From positions 1,550,001 to 1,614,000 of the forward strand of contig JBBPFI010000006.1 in NCBI GenBank assembly GCA_037974965.1: a stretch of 64,000 nucleotides of DNA, read 5' to 3'. Made by a program: the position numbers and the translations under genes. Origin of the DNA: Dacryopinax spathularia (taxonomy: Eukaryota > Basidiomycota > Dacrymycetes > Dacrymycetales > Dacrymycetaceae). Of this stretch, positions 32,631 to 42,828 are shown one piece after another. The first letter of the stretch is position 1; every line of letters starts with the position of its first letter. The notes under the pieces were generated by a model. That model was not told the origin of the DNA and did not search any database. It saw nothing but the letters and a program-made list of their open reading frames with translations.

Positions 32631-33844
32631 TCACACCATCGAATCCCCATCCTCCCCCTCAGTACACAAATCCACCTCCGACCCCCCCTTCCCACTCGTC
32701 TTCCTCTCCACACTCCGACTCACATCAACCCTAATAACCTGCATCGCGTGCTCCGCCGTACCCGTGGTGCCCGTGGTGCTAGGAGCGGTCGTGGATGAGC
32801 CAGTGGTGTACTTTACGCCGCTGCTGCCGGAGCCGGAACCGGACCCGTTGGAGTGCGATTCGGGCGTGAGGTTGAGCCCGATGCGGACTATCATCAGGGT
32901 GAATGCTAGGCCTATTATTCCGTTTGCCTGTTCTTGCCGTCAGCTCCCGATGATAAGAGAAAAGGAAAGAAAGGACGTACAAGATCATACATGATCCGCA
33001 TCGCATTACTCTGCGTCACATAAAGCACCAAGAACACAAACAGCGCCGCCGCATACATAGCTCCACTCTCAACAATAACCCTCACCACCGCCGCAAGACT
33101 CGACCCGGTACCGCTTATCGAGGACCTTTCGGTGGCGCGGTGCACTTGCAGGATCCGGAAGATGATGAGTCCGATGACGAGCAGGTTTTGGGCGAGCGTG
33201 AAGGTTATTACTGCTACTGTCCACCGGGCGATTTCGTGTGCGAAGAGGGAGGTGCCTTGTGTTCTCGCCATGGTGACGATTACGGCGATGACAACAGCTG
33301 TGCGCGGCATCAGCAACCGTCATCTGCGAAGCGGGAGGAGGGAAGGACTGACCTATATCGCCCATGAACAGCAAGAGAGGCAGGGCGATCACGACCCATC
33401 TCCTAGACCACACAATCCAGCACCGATACACCAGCGCCCCGTCCGCCAACAGCAAATAAACGCAAAGCAGCGCCGTCTTCGTCACCTCTTTCCAGCTCGA
33501 GATGTTCTCAAAGTACTTGAGCGGACCGATCGTGTCCCTGTACACGATGAACGCGTCCAGTATGCGGGACCATTCGAGCGCTTCGATTATTGTTGAGAGG
33601 GTGAACATCCCTATTGTTACGCCCACTAGGATCCAGTTCGGGCGCGCGGTCTTGCGTTTCTGGATGAGGACATAAAGGCAGGTGAAGAAGAATACGGCGA
33701 AGGCGCCTATTTTCAGATGTTAGCGTCTTTGGAAAGTAGCTGAGGTAATGACGGCGCACCATAGACCATATTGCCCGCGAGCACGCCAATTAGGATGGCC
33801 TTGTCGAGTGACAGGCCCGTGGCATCTACGGCGCTGGAAGGCAT
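32631..33844 (-). CDS. Seven-helix membrane protein of unknown function (paralogue A)
   Basis: Integral membrane protein, 350 residues, four exons (33844-33760, 33706-33353, 33297-32981, 32927-32631). Seven hydrophobic helices: about KAILIGVLAGNMVYGAFAVF, PNWILVGVTIGMFTLSTII, TALLCVYLLLADGALVYR, WVVIALPLLLFMGDIAVVI, ITFTLAQNLLVIGLIIFRIL, SGAMYAAALFVFLVLYV and GIIGLAFTLMIVRIGL. The cytosolic tail is Ser/Gly/Thr-rich and ends DSMV. Such seven-helix proteins without assigned function are common in mushroom-forming fungi; a receptor-like role is possible but unproven. A second copy (paralogue B) lies 7 kb to the right beyond two P450s, with the same intron layout and the same last four residues. 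Function and ligand cannot be inferred. Confidence 0.85.
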
Positions 33845-34981
33845 GTTCTGGCTGCTGGGCGGGAGGGGGGTTCGGCGCTCAGCCGTCTTGTTGATGATTT
33901 GGTGGCATGACAACAGCCGAGATTATATACGCCGCCCTCATCCACGACAGCGCAATGCCCGTACTGGGCTCACTCCAGTCAGCCCGTCCATTCCGGGCGC
34001 ACGAGTAGCCTCATTCCCAATCTATCCGCCTGTAACAGGTTACAATCCTGACCGAGGCCGTAGCCTCGATCATGCGGTCCTTGCTCAGTGCATGCTCCGG
34101 GGCGTTTCAGGCGCCCGAAAAGGTGGGGATAGCCGCCCGATGCGCTTCTTCCGCGATGGGAGCGTGATTTGTCGCCTCAGAGTGCCCTTCAGTGTGGGGT
34201 GACATTGCGCGTTTGGGTTGCTTGGCAGGCCTTGATCGCATAGCCCAGCGTCGCCGCCTTCGTTCGATTTGCTGTACTGAGAGACTTGGTTGTTGGTTGT
34301 GCGAGTGATCATAGACCAAAGCAGCATTATCATCAACAGCTCAGCAAAGAATCCAAGGTGAGGCGAAAGGCGGAACAGATCATCATGGAATTGCGCCGAA
34401 CCGAGCTGATGCGCACATGAATAGGCCGGGGGAGGCGGTGCCAAGCTACCTCATCATGCATGACTCCATCGCCGTCTTTAGTCTCCTACGTCGAGATGCG
34501 ACTGATGCGACACGAGGGGTCGACAGCACAGCCCGGGTACCCTCAGCTCAGGTATAAGAGCAAGGGCACGCACGTTCGTTCCAGTGCCACCGCTTTGAGA
34601 CCCCCAGACCGACCACCTCGTGGGGCAGGCATACAAGGCAGGCCGACACCTGGACAGAGGCGATGAGCTCTGCTTTACTTCGCTTGATGCTCGCCTCATG
34701 CATCTGATGGAGCTCGGTCTTCTTATGCAAGCTGGAGATGAAGTACAGAGCACGAGGGATTGAAGGGGAATGCGGCTAGGAACAGCTGATTCGAACGGAT
34801 TATTTTGATCAAGCCCGGGTAACGCTTCGTCAGCTCGTCAACACACTTGGAAGGGGCCGGGCTCCGCCGGCAGGGACCTAGCTCGTAGCAAGATGCACGC
34901 TCTGTATCGTCTTGTCCAGGAGTAGCATACAGAATGTAGAGTGTTCATAGCTAGCTACATCCAGATTGGCTATAGGCCGTC

Positions 34982-35027
34982 GCGCCCGTCTCGCTTCGCT
35001 CGCTTCGCTCGCTCGCTCGACGGGCGC
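34982..35027. repeat. Inverted repeat enclosing TCGCT-rich tract
   Basis: Arms GCGCCCGTC and GACGGGCGC (9 bp, perfect) flank a 28-base tract made of TCGCT and TCGC units. Such hairpin-prone tracts can lie at the ends of mobile elements, but no element is identified. Confidence 0.7.
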
Positions 35028-35477
35028 TTTGGCCGGGTCAAGGAGCTTTCAATTTCCATAGCATAACCTGAAGGTTTCCTGCATTGCGCTTCCGCGGGAG
35101 CAAATTGGTACAAGAACAGGTTACCAGACCCTTTCCATAGCGTTTCCGTGCACGAAAACAGGGCACGCATTCAGGGCAGGGGAACAACCTACCTCTAACG
35201 AGCTAGGTAAGCCTCAGGATTCTGAGATCTTCGCTTCGGCTTCCTCCTGCCCCGCACAAGTCGGGTCGACTGCAGAAACTGGATTCTGGCAGAAGCTGTC
35301 TGGTTTCGAGGGATGGTCGGGAGGATCGGGCAGACTTCGATCGCGCAAAACAAGCTTCCCGTGGTGTGTCAAAAGTGGCTGTTTTTGGCATTGCCAAATC
35401 GGGCCGGCCCGGTCCTCCCGGTAGTGCAACAACCAATCGAATTGGCCGTGGTCTCCATTCGTTCTATGATGCGAAGG

Positions 35478-35868
35478 TACTGTACTGGCACGAGTATATG
35501 CGTTCTGGCTCCGTTTTTGATCCCGAATCGGAAGCAATCTGACTTACTCGAATGTGTTCGTAACAAGTTACAAAGAGGATAATTTACTTTTGACCTGAAT
35601 GGAAGTACTCCCTATTGCCCCAGGAGGGCCCGCCAGGAAGACCTTTTAAGCCCAATTTGTAGGCATCCGGCACATGAGAGGGTGTCTGAGCATTATTGAA
35701 AGCGGAGTGTCGATTTTCCAGACTCCACATATCGGAGTAGAGCGCGGAAGCAAAACCAGAGCACTTGCTTGCGACACGGTGTTACTCGTTACAAAATACC
35801 AACTTACTAGCTGAATGGACCCTTGTTACCTGTTACGAAAGCATATACTCGTGCCAGTACAGTACTTG
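35478..35868. repeat. Pair of 25-bp inverted repeats about 340 bp apart
   Basis: The word GTACTGTACTGGCACGAG followed by TATATGC occurs once on the plus strand (about 35478) and once in reverse complement (ending about 35868), identical over about 25 bases. Flanks match only weakly. It could mark a small foldback or MITE-like element; no target-site duplication is obvious. Confidence 0.75.
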
Positions 35869-36025
35869 CGTATTTTGCCTGGTTGCTCGAAATTAGAAAA
35901 TCGTCGAGACGGGCTACCGCAGAGATCACACCTCGATACACTTGGTGTTTCATTCTAGCAAAGTAACATACTTGGTTGCACATATGTCTCCGTCTTCAAA
36001 TCTAGTCTTTGAGCCATGGGTGAAA

Positions 36026-38071
36026 CTACTTGTTCAGCGTCATCTGCAAGCGCTCCGCCAGATCCGGGAACCTCGGAACAGTCCTAATCCTGAACGGCGC
36101 CGGATGAACCGTGACGCCAACATCCACCAGCGCCATGCTGTCGGGCCAAACTTCGTTCCCCTGCTCATCCAGCGCGGGTAAGAAGTCGAACGACCAAGCG
36201 AGATACGCAGCTACAAGGCGGAGGGCTTTGATAGCTGCGTCTTTGCCTACGCAGACGCGCCGGCCGAAGCCGAAGGGAAGGTAGTCGTCGTGCGTGTCCG
36301 GGGGAGGTTGGCGGAGCTTGCCATTTTTCTCGAGGAAGCGGTCGGGGTTGAAGGTGTCTCCGTCCGGATAGACTGATGGGTCTCGACCCATTGCCCTTAC
36401 TCACGTTAACCTATCCTTTGTACGGAGAGATGAGCGTGTCGAATGCTTACCAGATGTGCGGTACCAAGATCGTACCTTTCGGGATTACCCAGTCCTTGTA
36501 GACGATATCCTGACAGAAATCGCTGGTTAGCCGGCCATCGAGGTAGGGCATGCGCAGATATACCTCAGATGTGGCATGCGGAACGCCTCACGAGGCATAA
36601 TATCAGTATTGATCGCAGTATCCGGTAGCATATACGTACTCATAGGCCCAGGCGGCCGCCACCGAAGAGTCTCCTTCACGACAGCCTCCACATACGGTAG
36701 ATCATGCAAGTCGTCAAATGTCGGCGGTCGGTCACCAACGACGCTATCAAGCTCCGCTTGCATCTTCTTTACCACTGCGGGATAGAGGGTCATCGCCATG
36801 AGCATCCATCGGATCGCGATACCGGTCTATTTCGGTTTAGCTGTCTCCCTTTGATTGAAGTAAGAGAATACATACCGTATCTTGGGCAGCCATACTACCG
36901 AAGGATCAGTAAGAGAAGGGTGGATGTCAGAGAAACTCATGCATACAAGAGCATTCCACATAACCAGGCTGAATCCTCTACGGATAGTCCGTGCTTCGCT
37001 GTATCCCCTCTGAGAGCGCTGGCGATGAACATATCGCCATCCTGGTGATGGTCAGGAACAAGGAGGACCGAGTGCGATGGGACTCACAAGAGGCTGGGAC
37101 TCGAAGAGCTTGATGAACTCGCTCGTTGACTCTTCGTAAATCTTGTCCGCGGGCCTAACGGCATAGGTGATTAACAGGCACGACATTGCGAGTAATACGA
37201 CGGCTCACCCTCGTAACCAGCTCGAGTTAGCAATAATATGCCTCAAAGGCGGGAAGATATCCACAATAGACCGACCCGGCATAAGCGCATCGAACAAAAT
37301 CCCTTCGATCTCATGCAGTCGCTGCCCAGGATCCGGCCCTTCGACGGGAATAGACGGCGTTCCGTATAGGCTGCGCATGCTGAGCGATGATGCGGTCCGA
37401 TGGGCTTGATGTTCCAGTGACATTTCCGGGTGAAGGAGCAGGCCTTGGACTAGGTAGGCAGCTTCTTCTTCCTGGATCGTAGTGCGGCGAGCGAAGGTGC
37501 GACTGTTGAGGCTGTTCCGACGAGGATTCAACACAGGTTCCGAAGAACGATACAAAGATTAACCTCTCGTGAGCAGCCTTTCTCATCACTCTCCAGCTGT
37601 GCTCCTATGAGCGGTTTCCTGGAGTGGATTGGTAGGATAGCTCACGTGGCATTCTTTGGCATAATCGCAATATTCCGATTCCTTTCATAGAACTCGTTCG
37701 CCTAGCAGAGGCCGTTGAGTCAAGATTGCAGCTGCGCACATGTAGTTTGGAATCACCTTGATCAAACGCGGACGATCGCCCGTCTGACCAGACATGCGAT
37801 CCAGTACATCGCCAGCAACTTCGACTCCTGTGATCACGACCCAAGGCTGGCCCAGGATGCTAAAGCTGTATATCGGTCCGTATTCTTTTGCCCATTCCCC
37901 GAATTTGAGCCAAGGCAGCTTTGTGGGTATTTGCAGAAGGTTGCCAATGAGAGGTAGTCCAGGTGGACCAGGAGGAAGCCGTCTCGCACTCCTTTTCAGA
38001 CCGGAAGAAACGACCCAGGCAAAGAACAGCAGAGTACCCAGTAAGAGCAGAGGAGGATCCTTCAGAGACAT
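36026..38071 (-). CDS. Cytochrome P450 monooxygenase (1)
   Basis: Membrane-anchored haem monooxygenase of the ER, 505 residues, substrate unknown. N-terminal anchor ([17 protein letters not shown]), proline hinge [13 protein letters not shown]-helix [13 protein letters not shown]-helix MAAQDTTGIAI, K-helix KETLRWRP (ExxR), PERF-region FNPDRF, haem loop [10 protein letters not shown] with the Cys ligand. Eleven exons: 38071-37757, 37701-37646, 37596-37564, 37502-37209, 37154-37088, 37041-36947, 36894-36876, 36826-36640, 36586-36564, 36509-36451, 36395-36026; all joins keep frame and restore family sequence (for example SVPHATSEDIVYKDW across a 23-nt exon). Divergent to the second P450, which has the same predicted length and similar organisation, so the pair arose by duplication. 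Resembles fungal P450s often annotated as O-methylsterigmatocystin oxidoreductase-like; that name does not establish the substrate. Confidence 0.93.
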
Positions 38072-38781
38072 GACTTGACGACACTAGAGAAGGTACGCAA
38101 AGGGTCGTCCGGTCTTCGACGCCGCCGAGACGTGAATTTATCCAACTTGGTCTGCCAGCACCGATACGCGGGCGTCAGCTAAACGGTTTTGGTCGTCCTT
38201 CCGCGCTAGAAGACGTCATGCTTTGCGGGCTGCACGGACCTTCGGCAGTGCGCAATAACCGATCCCAAGGCCAGTAGTGTGGAAGGCCGAGAGACTGAGA
38301 TAGCCGGCTGCAGTGTGTTCATCGCATTACGACTTGCCAGCGGGGATCATATCCTGTAGACCCATCCGTGCTCTTTAGCAGTTGCCAAAGTTGGTAAGTT
38401 GAAAGAAGAACAAGAAAGAGGTGGCCGTACTGCGATAGGCGGCATGTGAAAGTAACCTATTACTTCCAGGACAGCCACCGGACCTTCGAAGTCTCCGGTA
38501 GTAGAGACTTCCTGTTCGGAGCACCCGTAGTGCTTTTCGTATCTGCTTGCGCCTCGTCATGAACCTATAGCGGGCGAGTACGTTATTCGGCACCGATTGC
38601 AAAAGAACACTATCGCGTGTACTCCTCGGATTGCTGACATGTGACTTGTGATGGGTCCGGCGGGCTTAGCGGCCGATTCTGGCGACTTCAAATACGAGTC
38701 ATGATGGCGGGAGGAGGAGAGCCACCCTCTACTTCGTAGTCTTGCACAATCCTGCCTTTACTTGCTACAACTCTTCCTGAA
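38072..38781. promoter_or_regulatory. Divergent promoter region of the P450 pair
   Basis: The two P450 start codons lie 710 bp apart on opposite strands, so this stretch probably regulates both. No obvious TATA box or paired operator was found by eye. No other gene is seen. Confidence 0.45.
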
Positions 38782-40698
38782 ATGATCTCCTTTCCTTCTG
38801 CTGCTGTCTTGGTAACTGTGCTTCTCCTCACAATCAAGTTTTTCCGGCCCGCGCCTCGCCAAAAATTGCCTCCCGGTCCTCCCGGTCTCCCCATCCTGGG
38901 CAACGCACTCCAACTCCCCAAGAAATTTGTCTTCCTCCAGTTCGCCGAATGGTCCAAGATCTACGGTCCTATATTCACAGTGCACATTGCTGGTCGACAG
39001 ATGGTGGTGCTGAACAGCGTTAAGGTTGCTGGGGATGTGCTGGATAGGCTCTCGGCGCAGACTTCGGATCGGCCGCGGTTTATCAAGCTTGATCAGTTTC
39101 TTGCCCGGCATAACAACGTGATCGCTTCGGGTTATACTGAGGGGTATGTACTGTAAATTCTGCTTCGTCTACAAAGATGCTGAAGCTCGTGATGCAGATG
39201 GCGGCGGCTGAGGAAAGCTACTCATGAAATGTCAGAGACTACCCCGATACTTCACAATGCCACACAGTAAGCTGATACTCCACCCTCAGCCTCAACACCC
39301 GCAGTGTCCAAGCATTCCGTACAATGCAGCAAGAAGAAGCTCTTATTACTGTCCACCAACTCCTCACCCACCCAAACACCCCGTTACAGGCGCACTTCCA
39401 CCGGACAAGCGCCTCGATCGCCTGGCGAGCGCTGTACGGGGGACAGTCTCTCCCGCTAGACGGACATGACGGCCCCAAAAGGCTGAATGAGTTGCTCTCA
39501 TATATCTTTCAGGCTACGCAGCCGGGGCAGAGTTTGATGGATTTGTTCCCGCCTTTGCGGCATTTGTACGCGAACGTCAAGTGGATGAGAAAGTGAGTCG
39601 GTGCATCTTCGGACACAACGTGCGTGCTGAGGGACGTCTCTAGGCATCTTGATGATTGGTACCTTGAAACGACGGACATATTCCTTGATTTCTACCAAGG
39701 AGGGAAGGATGCCTCTGTCAGTGTTTTCCCGTCTCGAGAGGGTCTGCGAGTTGCTGATGAATCGCTTGTCAGGCGCTAGGAGCACGATGCGTCTCAAATA
39801 GCTTGAACCGGTTACCTGATGAATACAACATTAGTCATAATATCAGAGCGTGGACCGTCGGCTCCCTGTTGTAAGTATCATGTGGCCTACTACCTGCCCT
39901 CGGGCCTTCACTAATGCGCAAAACGCAGCGGCGCCGGCCAAGAAACCGTAAGATCTTCCCCCTCAATCCTTGATGCCGAACTCACGACTCTGGGAAGAGC
40001 GCATCAGCCCTCCGAATATTCGTCTTCGCCCTCGTGCTCCACCCTGAAGTCGTCAAAGAAGCACACAGCGAGCTTGACCGAGTGGTTGGCGGTCGACCGC
40101 CAAGCTTCGAGGACAAGGACAGTCTCCCGTACATCACGGCCGCGATCAAGGAGGCAGCACGCTGGAGGCCAACCGCGCCTGGGGGCTTGTTGCACGCAGC
40201 CTCGGATGACTTCGAGTATCAGGGCTACGTCATCCCGAAGGGAACGTGGATATTCGACAACATCTGGTACGTCTCTACTCACCCCTCCTTTCTCACGAGT
40301 CAGGTGATCATAATGTCCGCAGGTCTCAGACTCACGATCCAGCCGTTTACCCGGATCCCGAGAGATTCGACCCTACACGGTTCTTGGATGCCGATGGAAA
40401 GCTCAAGCGGGGTGCCCCAGACACGCACGACGACTGGCTTGGATTCGGGCATGGACGTCGAGTCTGCCCGGGCAAGGATCTTGCAATCAACTCACTCTTT
40501 ATCACTTGCGCTTGCCTGCTGTGGGCATTTGATATCCGGAAGGCGAAGGACGGGGCTGGAAGAGAAGTCGAGTTTGGCGATATGGATTTGGAGGACAACT
40601 TCTTGACTGTTCAGCCAGCTCCGTTCAAGGTGGACTTTGTCCCGCGGTTCGGGGATTTGGAGACTAGACTGCGAGAGGCAGAGGACCGTGGCGCATAA
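38782..40698 (+). CDS. Cytochrome P450 monooxygenase (2)
   Basis: ER-anchored P450 of 505 residues, substrate unknown. Anchor AAVLVTVLLLTIKFF, hinge [19 protein letters not shown]-helix WRRLRKATHE, I-helix FGAGQETSASALRI (Glu in place of the usual Asp before Thr), K-helix KEAARWRP (ExxR), FDPTRF, haem loop FGHGRRVCPG. Eight exons: 38782-39143, 39198-39230, 39305-39592, 39644-39716, 39773-39870, 39929-39947, 39998-40266, 40323-40698. The second intron was placed at the same position as in P450 (1); a shorter 38-nt alternative (39267-39304) also keeps frame and would add twelve residues. Clearly a paralogue of P450 (1): [47 protein letters not shown] and the haem region correspond. It ends 143 bp from paralogue B. 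Confidence 0.92.
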
Positions 40699-40841
40699 AC
40701 CCGCGGCCGGCCGAACCTGCGGAGCCGCGATGGATGGGTAGTTTCTTTGAGTTACCACGAGCCATAGATTACTTATTGTCCGTGTTGTCGGACCTTATCG
40801 TACAAGGTTCGTTCTCGGTAGGCGGGGAGAAGGCTGCCTTT

Positions 40842-42003
40842 TCATACCATGGAATCGTCCGTTGTTCCTCCAGCGACCTCCTCGTGCGTATCCACGTCGA
40901 GACCCTTCACAGCGTCGTTCGGATCAAACCTTCTTTCGATGTACCGGTCAATCGCGACAGATACTGTCTGCAAAGGCGATTGCCGTCGGGGGGTGAAATA
41001 CGATACGGAAGCATCTACGACGGGTTGCGACTGGTTGCCTGAGATCGCGAGTCCAATTCTCACGATCATCATCGTAAATGCTAGACCGATGATGCCGTTC
41101 ATCTGCGTCCAGGATCTTAGCAAGATACGAATGCAGATACGGAAACGATGCGAGCTCGCGCAATCAACCATGATCCACTGTGCGTTACTCTTGGTCGCAT
41201 AGCAGACCTGAAATATGAATTGTCCCGTGGCAAACAACGCCCCCGACTCGGTCACAATCGGAACGACAGCGATCAGCTTTACGCCCACTCTAGTCGTGTA
41301 ACTCCGGGATTTTCGCGTGACTTGAACGATGCGAAAGACGATTAGGCTCGTCATTATGATGTTCTCGGAGAGGCTGACGGCGAGGATGAGGTTGACCCAG
41401 CGGGAGATTGACTGGGCGAAAACTGAGGAACTGGAACTGCGGGCCATGGCGGTCACTGCACCGACTACGGCAGCTGCCTAGCAATCAGGCGCATGCGGGG
41501 CAGAGAAGAGGAGGAGACTTAGCGATGTCGACGGCGAACATGTAGAGGGATGACAATGACCAAGATTCGGCCGGATCATACTATCCAGCACCGATACAGT
41601 AGTGCGAATTCCGCACACAGTAAGTACGTGCAGAGCAGAGCAGTTCGCGTAACTTCCTTCCAGTTCGAAATATGGGAAAAGTAGCCGTCAGGAGTAAGTG
41701 TACTGCGGTACTCGATAAAGGCGTCCATTACGCGAGACCAGGAGAGTGCCTCGATGAGCGTGGAGAGGATGAACATGCTCACTGCGATGCCGACCAGCAG
41801 CCAGTTCGGTTTGGGGGTTTTGTGTCGTGTGATGAGAACGTATAGAGCGGTGAAGAAGAACACGACATAAGCGCCTATTGGTCTGTCAGCAACAGTTGAA
41901 CTGATCAATGGATTGACTGACCATAGAGAATACTGCCGCAGATGAGCCCGATTAGGACGGCCTTGTCAAGCGGAAAGCCAGTAGCGTCCGTCGTCCCAGA
42001 CAT
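40842..42003 (-). CDS. Seven-helix-family membrane protein (paralogue B), fourth helix disrupted
   Basis: Paralogue of the gene at 32631-33844: shared DATGxxLDKAxLIG start, ALSWSRVMDAFIEYR/ALEWSRILDAFIVYR, WKEVTRTALLC, YRCWI, NGIIGLAFT and the DSMV end. Exons 42003-41922, 41874-41582, 41477-41169 and 41102-40842 give 314 residues. At the fourth helix the direct reading hits TGA where A has Trp, and a one-base shift follows before YMFAVDI. The stop lies in a GTATGA donor context, and a 104-nt intron (41478-41581) bypasses both in frame, giving CWIAAAVVGAV but removing the first half of the helix. So the gene is either an altered six-to-seven-helix protein or a decaying copy. The last intron is 66 nt and stop-free. 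Confidence 0.7.
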
Positions 42004-42828
42004 CGAACACATAAATTTTTGGTAACGAGGGAGGAGAGACGCGCTCAACACAACCCAAGAAGTTTTATAGACATTTACAGACAAGAGACGGAAATCAACG
42101 TGGTGCTACATCGCAATCCGCACCGTGTACGTCACATAAGCGAGCCCTAAGAGGGAATGATCCTGATACGTATGGCGGGGTAGATGCAAAGAGATGGTGC
42201 AGAAGCAAAGGCAGGGCCGCTGCTTGTACCATTGCGAGCATCGCTTGTGAGAAGTCGACAGCAGCACAGGGTTCAAGCTCTTGCGGTGCTTGCCCAAGTA
42301 CTGCTGAATTGCCAGCGGATGATATAGCGCTCAAATACCTCACTTGAATATAGTAGTCTGATAGCGTTGACAATGCCAGAAAGCGGCTTCGCAAGCACAT
42401 ATGTATTGTATATCAAGCCAGTCGCTGTTTAGTTGACAACGGGAGCCGGCCGTGCCGAGTTCGTCGCGGGCCGAAGTCACTGATGCTTCAAGAGCTATTC
42501 TGACATGCCATTCCTGGATTGGCCGAGTAACTCCTCCGTCAAGAGAGTCGCATTAATGGACTTGCTCCATCATTGTTGTAATGTGGCGAAAGAACAGACA
42601 CTTTCATGCGTGGTCAGCGGTGGAGAATGATGAAGGATGCCGGTGTCAAACTAACATCATGCTTATCGAGATCACTGTGATTCAGGGTGCTTCCGGAAGC
42701 AGCTTCTTATGAGAAACCCACACGACGCAGGGTAACCAGCGGGATGGCGGATCGGCCTCGTCGTCGTCGTCGACGACCAACCCATCCTCGACGACCATTT
42801 TTTACGGATTGACGACGAGCTAAAATCA
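42004..42828. other. Intergenic, divergent between paralogue B and dipeptidase
   Basis: About 825 bp with no supported gene. It should contain both promoters. A run of CGTCGT/GACGAC trinucleotides lies near 42758-42800, just before the dipeptidase start. Confidence 0.45.

Larger units (their letters stand above)
33845..36025. other. Intergenic, 2.2 kb, with repeat structures
   Basis: No supported gene. It separates paralogue A from the first P450. It carries a TCGCT-type repeat bounded by 9-bp inverted arms (34982-35027) and a 25-bp inverted repeat pair (about 35478-35502 and 35844-35868). GTAAC/GTTAC words recur between 35555 and 35840. This could be the remains of a small DNA element; no coding remnant is recognised. 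Confidence 0.5.

Noticed and set aside
39267-39304. 38-nt intron in P450 (2)
   Set aside because: Keeps frame, but the 74-nt alternative (39231-39304) falls at the same position as the paralogue's intron and gives a better match after the C-helix.
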